A DNA stretch of 64,000 bases from the NCBI GenBank assembly GCA_946480465.1, contig CAMLJY010000033.1, positions 1 to 64,000 of the forward strand. The letters are read 5' to 3'. Source of the DNA: an uncultured Burkholderiales bacterium (lineage in GTDB: Bacteria; Pseudomonadota; Gammaproteobacteria; Burkholderiales; Burkholderiaceae). Shown piece after piece: positions 6,866 through 15,818 of this stretch (positions within the stretch are counted from its first letter, which is position 1; every line of letters begins with the position of its first letter). Made by a program: the position numbers and the translations under genes. The notes under the pieces were generated by a model. The model was not told where the DNA came from. It was given only the letters and a program-made list of their open reading frames with translations, and did not search any database.

Positions 6866-9432
6866 ACACCGAGTCCAGCGCCGCCGCGGCTCCGCGGCGG
6901 GTCAGGCTGCTCATCGTCGAGGATTCCGACGACGATGCCCGGCTCATCGTGCGCCTGCTGCGCCGCGGCGGATTCGAGCCGACCTACGAGCGCGTGCAGG
7001 ACATGCACGCGCTGCAGGCCGCGCTGCGCGACGGGGCATGGGATGCGGTGCTGTCCGATTTCCGCATGCCGGCGTTCAGCGGCGTCGATGCCTTGCGGGC
7101 ATTCCGGACCATGGAGATCGACATCCCGTTCATCTTCGTCTCCGGCACGATCGGGGAGGAAGTGGCCGTCGAGGCGATGAAGGCCGGCGCCAGCGACTAC
7201 GTGATGAAGCAGAACCTGGCCCGGCTGAGCCCGGTGCTCGAGCGCGAGCTGGCGCAGTCGGCCGTGCGCGCCGAGCGCCGCCAGGCGCAGGTCGAGCTGG
7301 AGCGCTCGCGCCAGCTGGCCGACCTGCGCGTCCGCGAAACCCAGCAGCTGCTGCGGGCCATCGTCGACAACTCCACCGCCGCGATCTACGTGAAGGACCT
7401 GCAGGGGCGCTACCTGCTGGTCAACCGCAGCTTCGGGCAGCTGCACCATGTTCGTCCGGACGAGGTCACCGGCAGGACCGACCACGAGCTCTTCCCGGCC
7501 GCTGCCGCGGCGGCCTTTCGCGCGGTCGACGAACGCGTCGCGGCCGCGGGGGCGCCGCTGACCGCCGAGGAGGAGGCCCCGCTGGACGCCGGCTTGCGCA
7601 CCTACCTCTCGGTCAAGTGCCCGCTGCTGGACGAGCAGGGGCAGCTCAAGGGCGTGTTCGGCATTTCGACGGACATCACCGACCGCAAGCAGGCGGAAGC
7701 GAACCTGAGGGCCCAGCTCGAACGGCTGCAGCTGCTCGACCACATCACGACCGCGATCGGCGAGCGGCAGGACTTGCACAGCATCTGCCAGGTGGCGGTC
7801 AGCAGCCTCGAAGAACAGCTGCCGGCGGACTTCGCCTGCATCTGCCGATACAGCCCGGCGGACCACGCGCTGACGGTGCTCTGCGTGGCGCCGAACAGCC
7901 TGGCCCGGGCCACGGCCATCGGCCTGCGCGAGCAGACGCAGCTGGCGATCGACGAGAACGCGCTGTCGCGCTGCCTCTCGGGCGAGCTGGTGTACGAGCC
8001 GGACCTGCGCCTGTCCTCGGTGCCGTTTGCCCAGCGCCTGGCCGCCGGCGGACTCGGGGCGCTGGTGGCGGTGCCGCTGACCTCGGAGCAGCGCGCGCTC
8101 GGCGTGCTGCTCGTGGCCCGCCAATGCGTGAATGGATTCAGCAGCGGCGAGTGCGAGTTTCTTCGCCAGCTCAGCGCCCACGTCGCGCTGGCGGCTCGGC
8201 AGGCCGAACTGCACGAATCGCTGCAGCGCGCCTACGGCGACCTGCGGCGGACGCAGGAAGCCGTCATGCAGCAGGAACGCCTGCGCGCGCTGGGCCAGAT
8301 GGCCAGCGGCATCGCGCACGACATCAACAACGCCATCTCGCCCGCGTCGCTGTATGCCGAGCACCTGCTCGAGCGCGAGACCGGGCTCACCGAGCGGGGG
8401 CGGGCCGCGCTGGAGACGATCGCCCGGGCGATCGACGACGTGGCGGCCACCGTGTCGCGCATGCGCGAGTTCTACCGTCAACGCGAGGCGCCGGGCGCGA
8501 TGCGGCCCTTGCAGCTGAATGACCTGGTGCCGCAGGTGATCGAGCTGACCCAGGCCCGCTGGCGCGACATGCCGCAGCAGCGCGGCGCCGTGGTGCGGCT
8601 GGAGACTGCCCTGGCGCAGGACCTTCCCGAGGTGCCGGGCGTCGAAAGCGAAGTGCGGGAGGCGCTGATCAACCTGATCTTCAACGCGGTCGACGCCATG
8701 CCCGACGGCGGGGTGCTGACGCTGCGCACGCGCGCCGCAGTGGGGCCTGACGACGACGGCGACGGCCGCGCCGAGCAGCGGGTGATGGTGGAAGTCGAGG
8801 ACAGCGGCACGGGGATGGACGAGTCGACGCGGCGGCGCTGCCTGGAACCCTTCTTCACGACCAAGGGCGAACGCGGCACCGGCCTGGGCCTGGCGATGGT
8901 CTACGGCATCGCGCAGCGGCACGGGGCGGCGGTGGAGATCGACAGCGAACCCGGCCGGGGGACCTGCATGCGGCTGGTGTTTCCCGTGAGGCACGGCCAG
9001 GCGCTGCCGCAGCCCCTGGACGACGCGGCCGGGCTGCGCCCCCGCTCCTGCCTGCGCATCCTCCTGGTCGACGACGATCCCCTGATCGTCCGTTCTTTGT
9101 CCGACGCGCTGGTGCATGACGGTCACGACGTCGCTGCCGTCAATGGCGGACAGGCGGGCATCGATGCCTTCATGCGGGCGCATGCAGCGGGCGCCCCGTT
9201 CCAGCTCGTCATCACCGACCTGGGCATGCCCTACGTCGACGGCCGCCGCGTCGCCGCCGCCGTCAAGGCGCTCGAGCCCTCCACGCCGGTGCTGCTGCTG
9301 ACGGGCTGGGGTCGCCGGATGGTCGCCGAAGGCGAGGTGCCGCCGCACGTCGACATGGTGCTGAGCAAGCCACCGAAGCTGAGGGAACTGCAGGCCGCGC
9401 TGGCGCGCCTGACCGATCCGCCCGACCGCTGA
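6862..9432 (+). CDS. Hybrid sensor: receiver-PAS-GAF-histidine kinase-receiver
   Basis: 856 residues. Order: receiver (about 14-135, Asp66 in AVLSDFRMPAF), PAS (about 160-280, YVKDLQGRYLLVNRSF), GAF (about 295-450), HisKA with SGIAHDINNAISP and His486, HATPase (NLIFNAVDAMPDGG, DSGTGMD, GTGLGLAMV), and a second receiver (about 730-850, Asp786 in LVITDLGMPYVDG). It is soluble with no TM. The HDINN motif is that of NtrB-like kinases. The GTG start at 6862 overlaps the preceding stop (GTGA), so translation is coupled. It is the last gene of the binding protein-kinase-regulator operon and likely the phosphorelay integrator. Confidence 0.9.
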   Translation: MNTESSAAAAPRRVRLLIVEDSDDDARLIVRLLRRGGFEPTYERVQDMHALQAALRDGAWDAVLSDFRMPAFSGVDALRAFRTMEIDIPFIFVSGTIGEEVAVEAMKAGASDYVMKQNLARLSPVLERELAQSAVRAERRQAQVELERSRQLADLRVRETQQLLRAIVDNSTAAIYVKDLQGRYLLVNRSFGQLHHVRPDEVTGRTDHELFPAAAAAAFRAVDERVAAAGAPLTAEEEAPLDAGLRTYLSVKCPLLDEQGQLKGVFGISTDITDRKQAEANLRAQLERLQLLDHITTAIGERQDLHSICQVAVSSLEEQLPADFACICRYSPADHALTVLCVAPNSLARATAIGLREQTQLAIDENALSRCLSGELVYEPDLRLSSVPFAQRLAAGGLGALVAVPLTSEQRALGVLLVARQCVNGFSSGECEFLRQLSAHVALAARQAELHESLQRAYGDLRRTQEAVMQQERLRALGQMASGIAHDINNAISPASLYAEHLLERETGLTERGRAALETIARAIDDVAATVSRMREFYRQREAPGAMRPLQLNDLVPQVIELTQARWRDMPQQRGAVVRLETALAQDLPEVPGVESEVREALINLIFNAVDAMPDGGVLTLRTRAAVGPDDDGDGRAEQRVMVEVEDSGTGMDESTRRRCLEPFFTTKGERGTGLGLAMVYGIAQRHGAAVEIDSEPGRGTCMRLVFPVRHGQALPQPLDDAAGLRPRSCLRILLVDDDPLIVRSLSDALVHDGHDVAAVNGGQAGIDAFMRAHAAGAPFQLVITDLGMPYVDGRRVAAAVKALEPSTPVLLLTGWGRRMVAEGEVPPHVDMVLSKPPKLRELQAALARLTDPPDR

Positions 9433-9523
9433 CTGGAGGCGTGCCGCCCCGAAAGTCGTGGAAGGCGTGGAAGGCGTGGATTCCTTCCTTCCGGATCGGG
9501 ACCGGCCCGGCGAGCATGGCGGC

Positions 9524-9763
9524 ATGTCCGAGGTCGATGACGAACTGATGCAGCAGGTGTTGAGCGCGGTGTACCGCTGCCTCGCGGACGACCGCGCCGG
9601 CTGGGGCATGGGCTCGCAGCCCGACCGCTTCATGACCCTGCTGGGCATGGCGAAGGCGCGCGACGCGATGCTGGCGATCTGCCGCGACGTCGAAGCCGAC
9701 AGCGAGTTCGTCGAGTTCCTGGACAGCCACTGGCTGCAGCGCTTCCGGCCCCTGCCGGTGTAG
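9524..9763 (+). CDS. Small conserved-looking hypothetical protein
   Basis: 79 residues, acidic and helical, starting MSEVDDELMQQVLSAVYRCL and containing a Trp/Gly-rich loop GWGMGSQPDRF. No signal peptide or membrane segment. ATG 9524 is chosen over the upstream in-frame ATG 9458, whose extra 22 residues derive from a repetitive GTGGAAGGC stretch. It lies 91 bp downstream of the hybrid kinase on the same strand and may be read through from that operon. Function unknown. Confidence 0.55.
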   Translation: MSEVDDELMQQVLSAVYRCLADDRAGWGMGSQPDRFMTLLGMAKARDAMLAICRDVEADSEFVEFLDSHWLQRFRPLPV

Positions 9764-9849
9764 CGCGCCCGTCCGCCCGGCCGGGCTGCAAGAATGCGTT
9801 CCGCAGCTGCGCTGCGCTGCGCCGCGCGCGCCGGAACGGAGCCCTTGGC

Positions 9850-11112
9850 ATGAACGACTTCCTCGATCCCCTGCTCGACAGCCGCCACAAGGGCTATCCG
9901 CATGATGCGCCGCCGCTGCGCCGGTCGCAGATCGGCGAGCAGGGCTGGTCGGTGCCGGCGGGCGACCTGCCGCTTCCTTTGGCCGTCATCAAGCGCGGTG
10001 CCCTGCAACACAACCTGGGCTGGATGCAGCGCTTCTGCGAGCAGCGCGGCATCGGCCTGGCGCCGCACGGCAAGACGACGATGTCGCCGCAGCTCTTCCG
10101 CGCGCAGCTCGATGCCGGTGCCTGGGGCCTCACCGTGGCCACCGTGCACCAGCTGCGCATCGCGGTCGGGGCCGGCGCCACCCGGGTGCTGATCGCGAAC
10201 CAGGTGATCGCCGCGGCGGACCTGCGCGCGATCGATGCGCTGAAGGCCGGCATCCCCGGGCTGCGCGTGCTGTTCCTGCTGGATTCGATCGCGCAGCTGG
10301 AAACCATCGAGGCCGCAGGCGCGGCCGCCCCCTTCGAGGTGCTGATCGAGATCGGCATCCCCGGCGGCCGCACCGGCTGCCGCACCACCGGCGACGCCGC
10401 CGCCCTCGCCCGCCGCGCGAAGTCCAGCCCGGCCGTGGTGCTGGCCGGCATCGAGTGCTACGAGGGCCTGAACGCCTCCGGCGACGGGACCCGGGACCGT
10501 GCCTTCGCCGACGCGCTGATGCAGCGCGTGGCCGAGATCGCGGCGCTGGCCGACCGCGAGCAGCTGTTCGAGCGCGACGAGGTGATCGTTTCCGCCGGCG
10601 GCTCGGCGATCTTCGACCTGGTGGTGCCGGGCCTGCGGCCGCAGCTGACGCGCCAAGTGAGCGGCCTGCTGCGCTCCGGCTGCTACCTCACGCACGACCA
10701 GGGCAACTACCGGCGACTGGTGTCGCTGGTGAACCAGCGCATCGGCTGCGCCGATGCGGCCGGCCTGCAGGCGGCGCTGGAGGTGTGGGCGACCGTGCAG
10801 TCGCTGCCCGAGCCGGGCCTGGCGATCCTGGCCGTGGGCAAGCGCGACATCTCGCACGACCTGGGCTGGCCGCTGCCGCTGGCGCGGGTGCCGCGGGGTG
10901 GGCACCGGCCGCAGCCGGTGCCGGCCGACTGGACCATCAGCGGCCTGAACGACCAGCATGGCTACCTGCGCGGGGCGCTGGCCGACCTGAACGTGGGCGA
11001 CCGGGTGATCCTCGGCCTGTCCCATCCCTGCACCACCTTCGACAAGTGGCGCTGGATGCCCATCGTCGACGACGACTACCGCGTCGTCGACGCGCTGGTC
11101 ACCTGCTTCTGA
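9850..11112 (+). CDS. D-serine dehydratase / D-threonine aldolase-like PLP enzyme
   Basis: 420 residues of the alanine-racemase-N-terminal fold. The PLP lysine is expected in LAPHGKTTMSP. A Gly-rich phosphate-binding region and SAGGSAIFDLV follow. The C-terminal domain carries the metal pair of DSD1-type enzymes in LGLSHPCTTFDKW (His and Cys for Zn). Family members deaminate D-serine or cleave D-3-hydroxy amino acids with PLP and a divalent metal, in the cytoplasm. It stands alone; upstream is a hypothetical gene and downstream a convergent SnoaL gene sharing a hairpin at the stops. Substrate preference cannot be read from sequence. Confidence 0.85.
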   Translation: MNDFLDPLLDSRHKGYPHDAPPLRRSQIGEQGWSVPAGDLPLPLAVIKRGALQHNLGWMQRFCEQRGIGLAPHGKTTMSPQLFRAQLDAGAWGLTVATVHQLRIAVGAGATRVLIANQVIAAADLRAIDALKAGIPGLRVLFLLDSIAQLETIEAAGAAAPFEVLIEIGIPGGRTGCRTTGDAAALARRAKSSPAVVLAGIECYEGLNASGDGTRDRAFADALMQRVAEIAALADREQLFERDEVIVSAGGSAIFDLVVPGLRPQLTRQVSGLLRSGCYLTHDQGNYRRLVSLVNQRIGCADAAGLQAALEVWATVQSLPEPGLAILAVGKRDISHDLGWPLPLARVPRGGHRPQPVPADWTISGLNDQHGYLRGALADLNVGDRVILGLSHPCTTFDKWRWMPIVDDDYRVVDALVTCF

Positions 11113-11134
11113 TCAGCTGTTCCTGATCAGGAAG
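11106..11134. terminator. Hairpin spanning two convergent stop codons
   Basis: CTTCTGATCAG (11106-11116) pairs with CTGATCAGGAAG (11123-11134) with one bulged base and a six-base loop. It covers the stop codons of both convergent genes (11112 and 11127). There is no U-run, so it is a possible bidirectional transcription-stop or mRNA-end hairpin rather than a classical intrinsic terminator. Confidence 0.4.
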
Positions 11135-11501
11135 CCGGATCCAGCACCTGCGGCCCGAAGACGAAGGAGGCGCTGCGGATGAGCCCTTCCTCCACCAGGT
11201 AGATGCACACCAGCTCGATGCGGCCCGGGCCCTCCGGGAAGGTGCGCGAGACGTCCTCGTGGTCGATGACGACCGGGCCCATCACGGTGCGCTTCAGCAG
11301 CCTGGCGTGCAGGTTCGGCTCGCTGAAGCGCGGGGCGGTGCGGGCGCGGATCTGCTCGTGGCCTTCGGCCAGCAGCTTGCCCGGGTGCTCGTACTGGCGC
11401 GCGTCCGGCGCGTAGGTGGCGAGCCAGCCGGCCAGGTCCCGGGCGTTGTAGGCATCGAGCTGGCGCTGGACGACGATTTCGGGTGAGCTGAAACGGGGCA
11501 T
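11127..11501 (-). CDS. SnoaL/NTF2-like protein
   Basis: 124 residues with an NTF2-like cone fold pattern: an N-terminal helix VVQRQLDAYNARDLAGWLATY, here cited as QLDAYNARDLAGWLATYA, then a strand-rich half with HEQIRAR and VCIYLVEEGLI. Family members are small isomerases, hydrolases or ligand binders of varied role. ATG 11501 is chosen over the ORF start at 11543 because the fold begins five residues later. It lies downstream of the dehalogenase-like gene on the same strand, 97 bp away. Substrate unknown. Confidence 0.7.
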   Translation of the reverse strand: MPRFSSPEIVVQRQLDAYNARDLAGWLATYAPDARQYEHPGKLLAEGHEQIRARTAPRFSEPNLHARLLKRTVMGPVVIDHEDVSRTFPEGPGRIELVCIYLVEEGLIRSASFVFGPQVLDPAS

Positions 11502-11598
11502 GGCAGGCTGGCCTGATGGCCGGTACGACGGGGCGGGCAGCATAGCGCGCCGCGGGCGGCGGCGCGCCGTCTATCGAACGAAAGGCGCGGCCGGGCGT

Positions 11599-12510
11599 TC
11601 AGGCGAGTTCGTCGCCCAGGAAGGGCAGCAGCTCGCGCAGCAGCTCGTCCGGCGCTTCCTCGGCGATGTAGTGGCCGCAGGGCAGCGTGCCGCCGCGCAC
11701 GTCGGCCGCCACGCGCCGCCACTCTTCCAGGGGCCGGAAGCAGCGGTTGACCACGCCCAGCTCGCCCCACAGCGCCAGCAGCGGCATCGGCAGCTGCAGC
11801 CCGGCATCGCGGTCGGCGCGGTCGTGCTGCAGGTCGATGCCGGCGGCGGCGCGGTAGTCCTCGCACAGGCCGTGCGCGCTGCCGGGCAGGCGCAGGCAGC
11901 GTTCGTACTCGGCCAGCGCGCGCGGGTCGAAGGGGGCCAGGCCGGCGCTGCGGCGGCCCATCACCTCCAGCAGGTAGGCGCGCGGGTCGGCCTCGATCAG
12001 GCGCTCGGGCAGCGGTGCCGGCTGGATCAGGAAGAACCAGTGCCAGTAGGCGCGGGCGAAGGCTTCGGTCGTCTGCTCGTACATCGCCAGCGTCGGCGCG
12101 ATGTCCAGCACCGCCAGCCGGCGCACCGCTTCCGGATGGTCGGCCGCCAGCCGGTGCGCCACGCGCGCGCCGCGGTCGTGCGCCAGCACCGCGAAGCGCG
12201 GGTGGCCCAGCTGCTGCATCAGCCGCAATGCGTCGCGCGCCATCGTGCGCTTGCTGTAGTTGGCGTGCTCCGCGTCGCCCGCGGGCTTGTCCGAGTCGCC
12301 GTAGCCGCGCAGGTCGGCCAGCACCAGGCGAAAGTGCTGCGCCAGCACCGGCGCCACGCGGTGCCAGATGGCATGCGTCTGCGGGTGGCCGTGCAGCAGC
12401 AGCAGCGGCGCGCCCTGGCCGCCGATGCGCGCGTGCAGGCGCACGCCGGTGTCGGTCTCCGTCCAGCGGCGCTCGAAGCCGGGGAACAGGTCGTCGTCGG
12501 CCAAGGCCAC
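11599..12510 (-). CDS. Alpha/beta hydrolase of the fluoroacetate dehalogenase family
   Basis: 303 residues. The family hallmarks are all visible: HGHPQTHAIWHRVAP (oxyanion region), DLRGYGDSDKP, nucleophile Asp112 in AHDRGARVAHR with the two halide/carboxylate-binding Arg (113 and 116), LDIAPT supplying the acid, RAYWHWFFL with the His-Trp halide pocket, and catalytic His in PCGHYIAEEAPDEL. Fluoroacetate dehalogenases hydrolyse fluoroacetate to glycolate; close relatives act on chloroacetate or epoxides. Translation starts at GTG 12510 behind AAGGAGA. It is divergent from the PAS-GGDEF-EAL gene. True substrate untested, but the HW fluoride pocket is retained. Confidence 0.85.
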   Translation of the reverse strand: MALADDDLFPGFERRWTETDTGVRLHARIGGQGAPLLLLHGHPQTHAIWHRVAPVLAQHFRLVLADLRGYGDSDKPAGDAEHANYSKRTMARDALRLMQQLGHPRFAVLAHDRGARVAHRLAADHPEAVRRLAVLDIAPTLAMYEQTTEAFARAYWHWFFLIQPAPLPERLIEADPRAYLLEVMGRRSAGLAPFDPRALAEYERCLRLPGSAHGLCEDYRAAAGIDLQHDRADRDAGLQLPMPLLALWGELGVVNRCFRPLEEWRRVAADVRGGTLPCGHYIAEEAPDELLRELLPFLGDELA

Positions 12511-12848
12511 GGAATCTCCTTTCGTGCGCGTGGGGCTCGCCGTGTCCTGCCCCCTGCCGCGGGGCTGCTGGACACGGCCCGGTCCGGGGATCGGACGGCA
12601 GCCGCCCATCGTAGTCGGGGCGCCTCCGGTGCCCCTATTTCCGAACCTTCGTGGCGGCGCGGTGTTGAGAACGCGCGCGAGCGGCCGATAACCCTGGATG
12701 AACCTCGGGTCGCCCGGGGTCGACACGGGAGTCCCATGCGTTCGCACCAAATCGTCCAGCCCGCCCGCCCATGCCGGTCCGCACTGCCTTCGTGCTCCGC
12801 GGCATCCTGCCGTGCCGGCCTGCGGGCCGCGCGCTGAGATCCCGGCCG
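12511..12848. other. Divergent intergenic region between hydrolase and GGDEF-EAL genes
   Basis: 338 bp without a convincing gene. It must hold the promoters of both divergent genes; a sigma70-like candidate on the plus strand is listed separately. An in-frame ATG at 12771 could extend the GGDEF-EAL protein by 26 mostly basic residues, but this is not preferred. Confidence 0.5.
12665..12692 (+). promoter_or_regulatory. Candidate sigma70-type promoter of the GGDEF-EAL gene
   Basis: TTGAGA (12665-12670) and GATAAC (12687-12692) are separated by 16 bp, matching the -35 and -10 consensus at five and four of six positions. It is 157 bp upstream of the preferred ATG 12849. Confidence 0.35.
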
Positions 12849-14711
12849 ATGGACGAGCTGCACCCGATGCTCGCGGTCCAGCTGGCGCAGCTGGCGCTCA
12901 CCGCCGACACCCCGCCCGCCGACGCCCAGTGCTGGCGCCGGCTGCTCGACTGCATCGGCCGCGCCTACGCCGACCACGAGCAGCTGCGCCAGCGCAGCGA
13001 GGCGCGCATGCACAGCCTCTTGTCGCTGTCGGCCGACTGGATCTGGGAGCAGGACGACCAGATGCGCTTCACCTATGTCTCGGAGAGCATCGAGCAGTCG
13101 ACCGGGGTGCCTGCGTGGGCGCTGCTGGGCCGGCGCCGCTTCGAGGGCCCGGCCTACGACATCGACCCCGAGGCGCGCGCCGAGTACGAGGCCTGCGTGG
13201 CCGCGCGCCGGCCGTTCCGCGACCTGGTGTTCCGCCGCACCCGCCGCGACGGCACGCACCTCTACGTCCGCACCAGCGGCGAACCGGTGTTCGCGGCGGA
13301 CGGCACCTTCCTCGGCTACCGCGGCGTCAGCCGGGACGTGACGCAGGCCTTGCTGGCCGAGCAGAAGATGCAGGAGCTGGCGCGCTACGACAGCCTGACC
13401 GGCCTGCCCAACCGCAACATGTTCCTCGGCGAACTGGACCGCACCATTGCCCGGGCGCACCGCCAGGGCGGCGAGTTCGCGGTCTGCTTCATCGACCTGG
13501 ACCGCTTCAAGACCATCAACGACACCCTGGGGCACGACGCCGGCGACGAGCTGTTGAAGGTGATGGCCGAGCGCCTGCGCGCCGCGGTGCGCAAGAGCGA
13601 CCTGGTGGCGCGCCTGGGCGGCGACGAATTCGTCGTGCTGCTGGAAGGCGGCCCGGCCGCCGACCTGGCGGGCGTGGCCGACAAGCTGCTGGCCGCGATC
13701 GGCGAGCAGGTCACCATCAACGGCTGCCATTTCCTGGTCACCGGCAGCATCGGCGTCGGCCTGTATCCGGCCAACGGCGACGATGCGGCCACGCTGCTCA
13801 AGCATGCCGACGCGGCGATGTACCTGGCCAAGGAGAGCGGCAAGAACAACGTGCAGTTCTACACCGAGGAACTGGCCGGCATGGCGACGCGGCAGTTCGA
13901 GCTGGAATCGGCGCTGCGCCTGGCGCTGGTGCGCGAGGAGCTGGTGCTGCACTACCAGCCCAAGGTCGACGTGACGAGCGGCCACATCGTCGGCCTGGAG
14001 GCCCTGGTGCGGTGGCACCACCCGCAGCGCGGGCTGGTTCCGCCGGGCGAGTTCATCCCGCTGGCCGAAGAGCGCGGGCTCATCGTGCCGATCGGCCGCT
14101 GGGTGGTCGCCACCGCCTGCCGCCAGATCCGCGCCTGGCGCGACGCCGGGCTGGCCACGCCGCCGGTGGCGGTGAACCTGTCGGCACGGCAGTTCGCCGA
14201 CAACCGGCTGATCGACGACTTCGCCGCCGCGATGCGCGAGTCCGGCGTCGATCCCGCCGACCTCGAGATCGAGCTGACCGAAAGCGTGCTGGTGGCCGAC
14301 CCCGAACGTGCGAACGAGGTGCTGCGGCGCCTGCACACGATGGGCGTGCGCATCGCGATCGACGACTTCGGCACCGGCTACTCCTCGCTGTCCTACCTGA
14401 AGCGCTTTCCGGCGCAGACGGTGAAGATCGACCGCTCCTTCATCCGCGGCCTGCCCACCGACCATGACGACACCGCGATCACGCAGGCGGTGATCGCGAT
14501 GGCCCATTCACTGGGCCTGCGCGTGGTGGCCGAGGGCGTCGAGACGGCCGACCAGCTCGGCCTGCTGCAGCGCCTGCACTGCGATGAAGTACAGGGTTAT
14601 TTGCTCGGCCGTCCCGCGCCGGCCGGGGAGATCGCGGTGCGGCTGCAGTTCGGGGCGGTGCCGGCCTCGGCGGTGCCCGCGCCGGTGCCGGCGGGTGGCC
14701 GCGCTGCCTGA
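12849..14711 (+). CDS. PAS-GGDEF-EAL cyclic-di-GMP protein
   Basis: 620 residues. A PAS domain is at about 58-180 ([20 protein letters not shown]). The GGDEF domain has an intact active site LGGDEFVV (257-261), [10 protein letters not shown] and the Mg-binding [12 protein letters not shown]. The EAL domain begins at Glu384 ([10 protein letters not shown]) with [11 protein letters not shown] and VVAEGVET. Both halves look catalytically competent, so it may be a bifunctional diguanylate cyclase/phosphodiesterase of the cytoplasm. ATG 12849 gives the usual MDELHPML start of Burkholderiales homologues. Confidence 0.9.
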   Translation: MDELHPMLAVQLAQLALTADTPPADAQCWRRLLDCIGRAYADHEQLRQRSEARMHSLLSLSADWIWEQDDQMRFTYVSESIEQSTGVPAWALLGRRRFEGPAYDIDPEARAEYEACVAARRPFRDLVFRRTRRDGTHLYVRTSGEPVFAADGTFLGYRGVSRDVTQALLAEQKMQELARYDSLTGLPNRNMFLGELDRTIARAHRQGGEFAVCFIDLDRFKTINDTLGHDAGDELLKVMAERLRAAVRKSDLVARLGGDEFVVLLEGGPAADLAGVADKLLAAIGEQVTINGCHFLVTGSIGVGLYPANGDDAATLLKHADAAMYLAKESGKNNVQFYTEELAGMATRQFELESALRLALVREELVLHYQPKVDVTSGHIVGLEALVRWHHPQRGLVPPGEFIPLAEERGLIVPIGRWVVATACRQIRAWRDAGLATPPVAVNLSARQFADNRLIDDFAAAMRESGVDPADLEIELTESVLVADPERANEVLRRLHTMGVRIAIDDFGTGYSSLSYLKRFPAQTVKIDRSFIRGLPTDHDDTAITQAVIAMAHSLGLRVVAEGVETADQLGLLQRLHCDEVQGYLLGRPAPAGEIAVRLQFGAVPASAVPAPVPAGGRAA

Positions 14712-15043
14712 AGCCGGGCGCTCAGGCGGCCTCAAACCGCTTCAGGCACCGGATTGCGGAAGCCCACGTTCAGCAGGTTCCAGGCGTTGATCGTCGCGCC
14801 AGCTCGGCCAGCGCTCAGGTGCCGGGCATCGGCGCCCAGCTTGATCAGGTCGCGCCAGTGCAGATCCACCAGACGGTGGCAGCCAGGCGTCGCCCAGCGC
14901 GGATTGGGACGTAACTGACGCGGCGTGCTCGGTTCGCGCCAAGCCGTGTCGCGCAGACCCCTCAAGTTCGGGATGAAAGTGCCGTTTACATGTCGAGGCG
15001 GCAGCGTCTTCGCGTACTCTGGCGGAACGATTGGATCGTCTAG
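14712..15043 (-). pseudogene. Gene-poor stretch with a possible minus-strand gene remnant
   Basis: 332 bp between the GGDEF-EAL gene and a membrane-protein gene. A minus-strand open frame (14732-15049) ends INAWNLLNVGFRNPVPEAV, which looks protein-like, while its front part is low quality and Pro/Arg-rich. It may be the tail of a decayed gene; the family was not recognised. The GC content falls here relative to both sides, the beginning of a lower-GC islet that runs to about 15760. Confidence 0.3.
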
Positions 15044-15547
15044 ATGCAAGAGGCCACGAGGGCGAGCGTGAAGGAGCTGAATTCGCGGGTGAGGTTCAGA
15101 TTGACAATGCTCGGCGCAGGTGTGGCCGCCATGTTGCTTGTGGGCATTACCTGCGCACTGATCGTGGCTACTGGCGGGCGAGGATGGATTGAGCTATTCA
15201 ATGGTGCGACATGGCCTGAACATTTCGAGCCGTCCGGTTTCTTGTTCTTTGTCGTCCTGTCGTTTCGGACGCTCGTTAATCTCGGTGTTGTTCTTACGGG
15301 CGGATGGGCACTTGTCTTGCTGCTTGGTGGCGGCTTGGAAGGAATGGTGATGAGACGCATGGAATCGGTGCTGCACGGTCGGGATACGGCACTTGCCGGA
15401 TACCTGATTAAGTTCATGCGCGAACAGCACATCGCAGACCTGCCCGTGGATGCAGCGAAGAGGCTGATGGAAGCCGCCCGCCAGTTCCCCAATACGCCCG
15501 CCGGCAAGCTGTATCAGGAAGAGGCCGAGAAGGCGTCGTCGCAGTAG
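15044..15547 (+). CDS. Orphan inner-membrane protein with two TM segments
   Basis: 167 residues. TM1 is about 22-43 (MLGAGVAAMLLVGITCALIV) and TM2 about 78-98 (LVNLGVVLTGGWALVLLLGG, preceded by FFVVLSF). A soluble helical tail contains MRRMESVLHGRD and VDAAKRLMEAARQFPNTPAG. No family recognised. Codon use is more AT-tolerant than in neighbouring genes (for example GTA, TTG, CGA), consistent with acquired DNA. It is followed after 45 bp by a small ORF on the same strand. Confidence 0.6.
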   Translation: MQEATRASVKELNSRVRFRLTMLGAGVAAMLLVGITCALIVATGGRGWIELFNGATWPEHFEPSGFLFFVVLSFRTLVNLGVVLTGGWALVLLLGGGLEGMVMRRMESVLHGRDTALAGYLIKFMREQHIADLPVDAAKRLMEAARQFPNTPAGKLYQEEAEKASSQ

Positions 15548-15592
15548 CTCGCGCCTCGCTGGCGCTCCCAACAAGAAGGAGAGGGGAGCAGG

Positions 15593-15760
15593 ATGGAGGA
15601 TGTGCTGGAGGAGGCTATCCGCGACTTGGTCGCCGAGAGGCCGCCGCTTTGCAGGCGGGATCTTGAGCGGCACGTCGAGGCTCTCGCCGACACTTTCGGC
15701 GTCGCCAGGGCGAGGGCCAAGGCGATTTTGGAGCGCCTGATGTCGCTAAAGCACCGTTAG
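15593..15760 (+). CDS. Small helical hypothetical protein (55 aa)
   Basis: An ATG at 15593 preceded by AAGAAGGAGAGGGG, a strong ribosome-binding site, opens a 55-residue frame ending at TAG 15758. The product is charged and helical (MEDVLEEAIRDLVAERPP, then RRDLERHVEALADTFGVA) and could form a small helix-turn-helix-like bundle. It probably forms an operon with the membrane protein at 15044. Function unknown; acceptance rests on the ribosome-binding site and coding-like composition. Confidence 0.45.
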   Translation: MEDVLEEAIRDLVAERPPLCRRDLERHVEALADTFGVARARAKAILERLMSLKHR

Positions 15761-15818
15761 ATCGCTCGGCGGGCAAGGGGGCAGGCTTCGTCGTCGCCGG
15801 CCATCGGGCCGGGCCGCT

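Noticed and set aside
6757..11025. 1422-residue minus-strand open frame opposite the hybrid kinase and PLP enzyme genes
   Set aside because: It is a GC-rich shadow: the translation is Gln/His/Arg/Ala-rich with no domain, and both opposite-strand genes have full conserved motifs.
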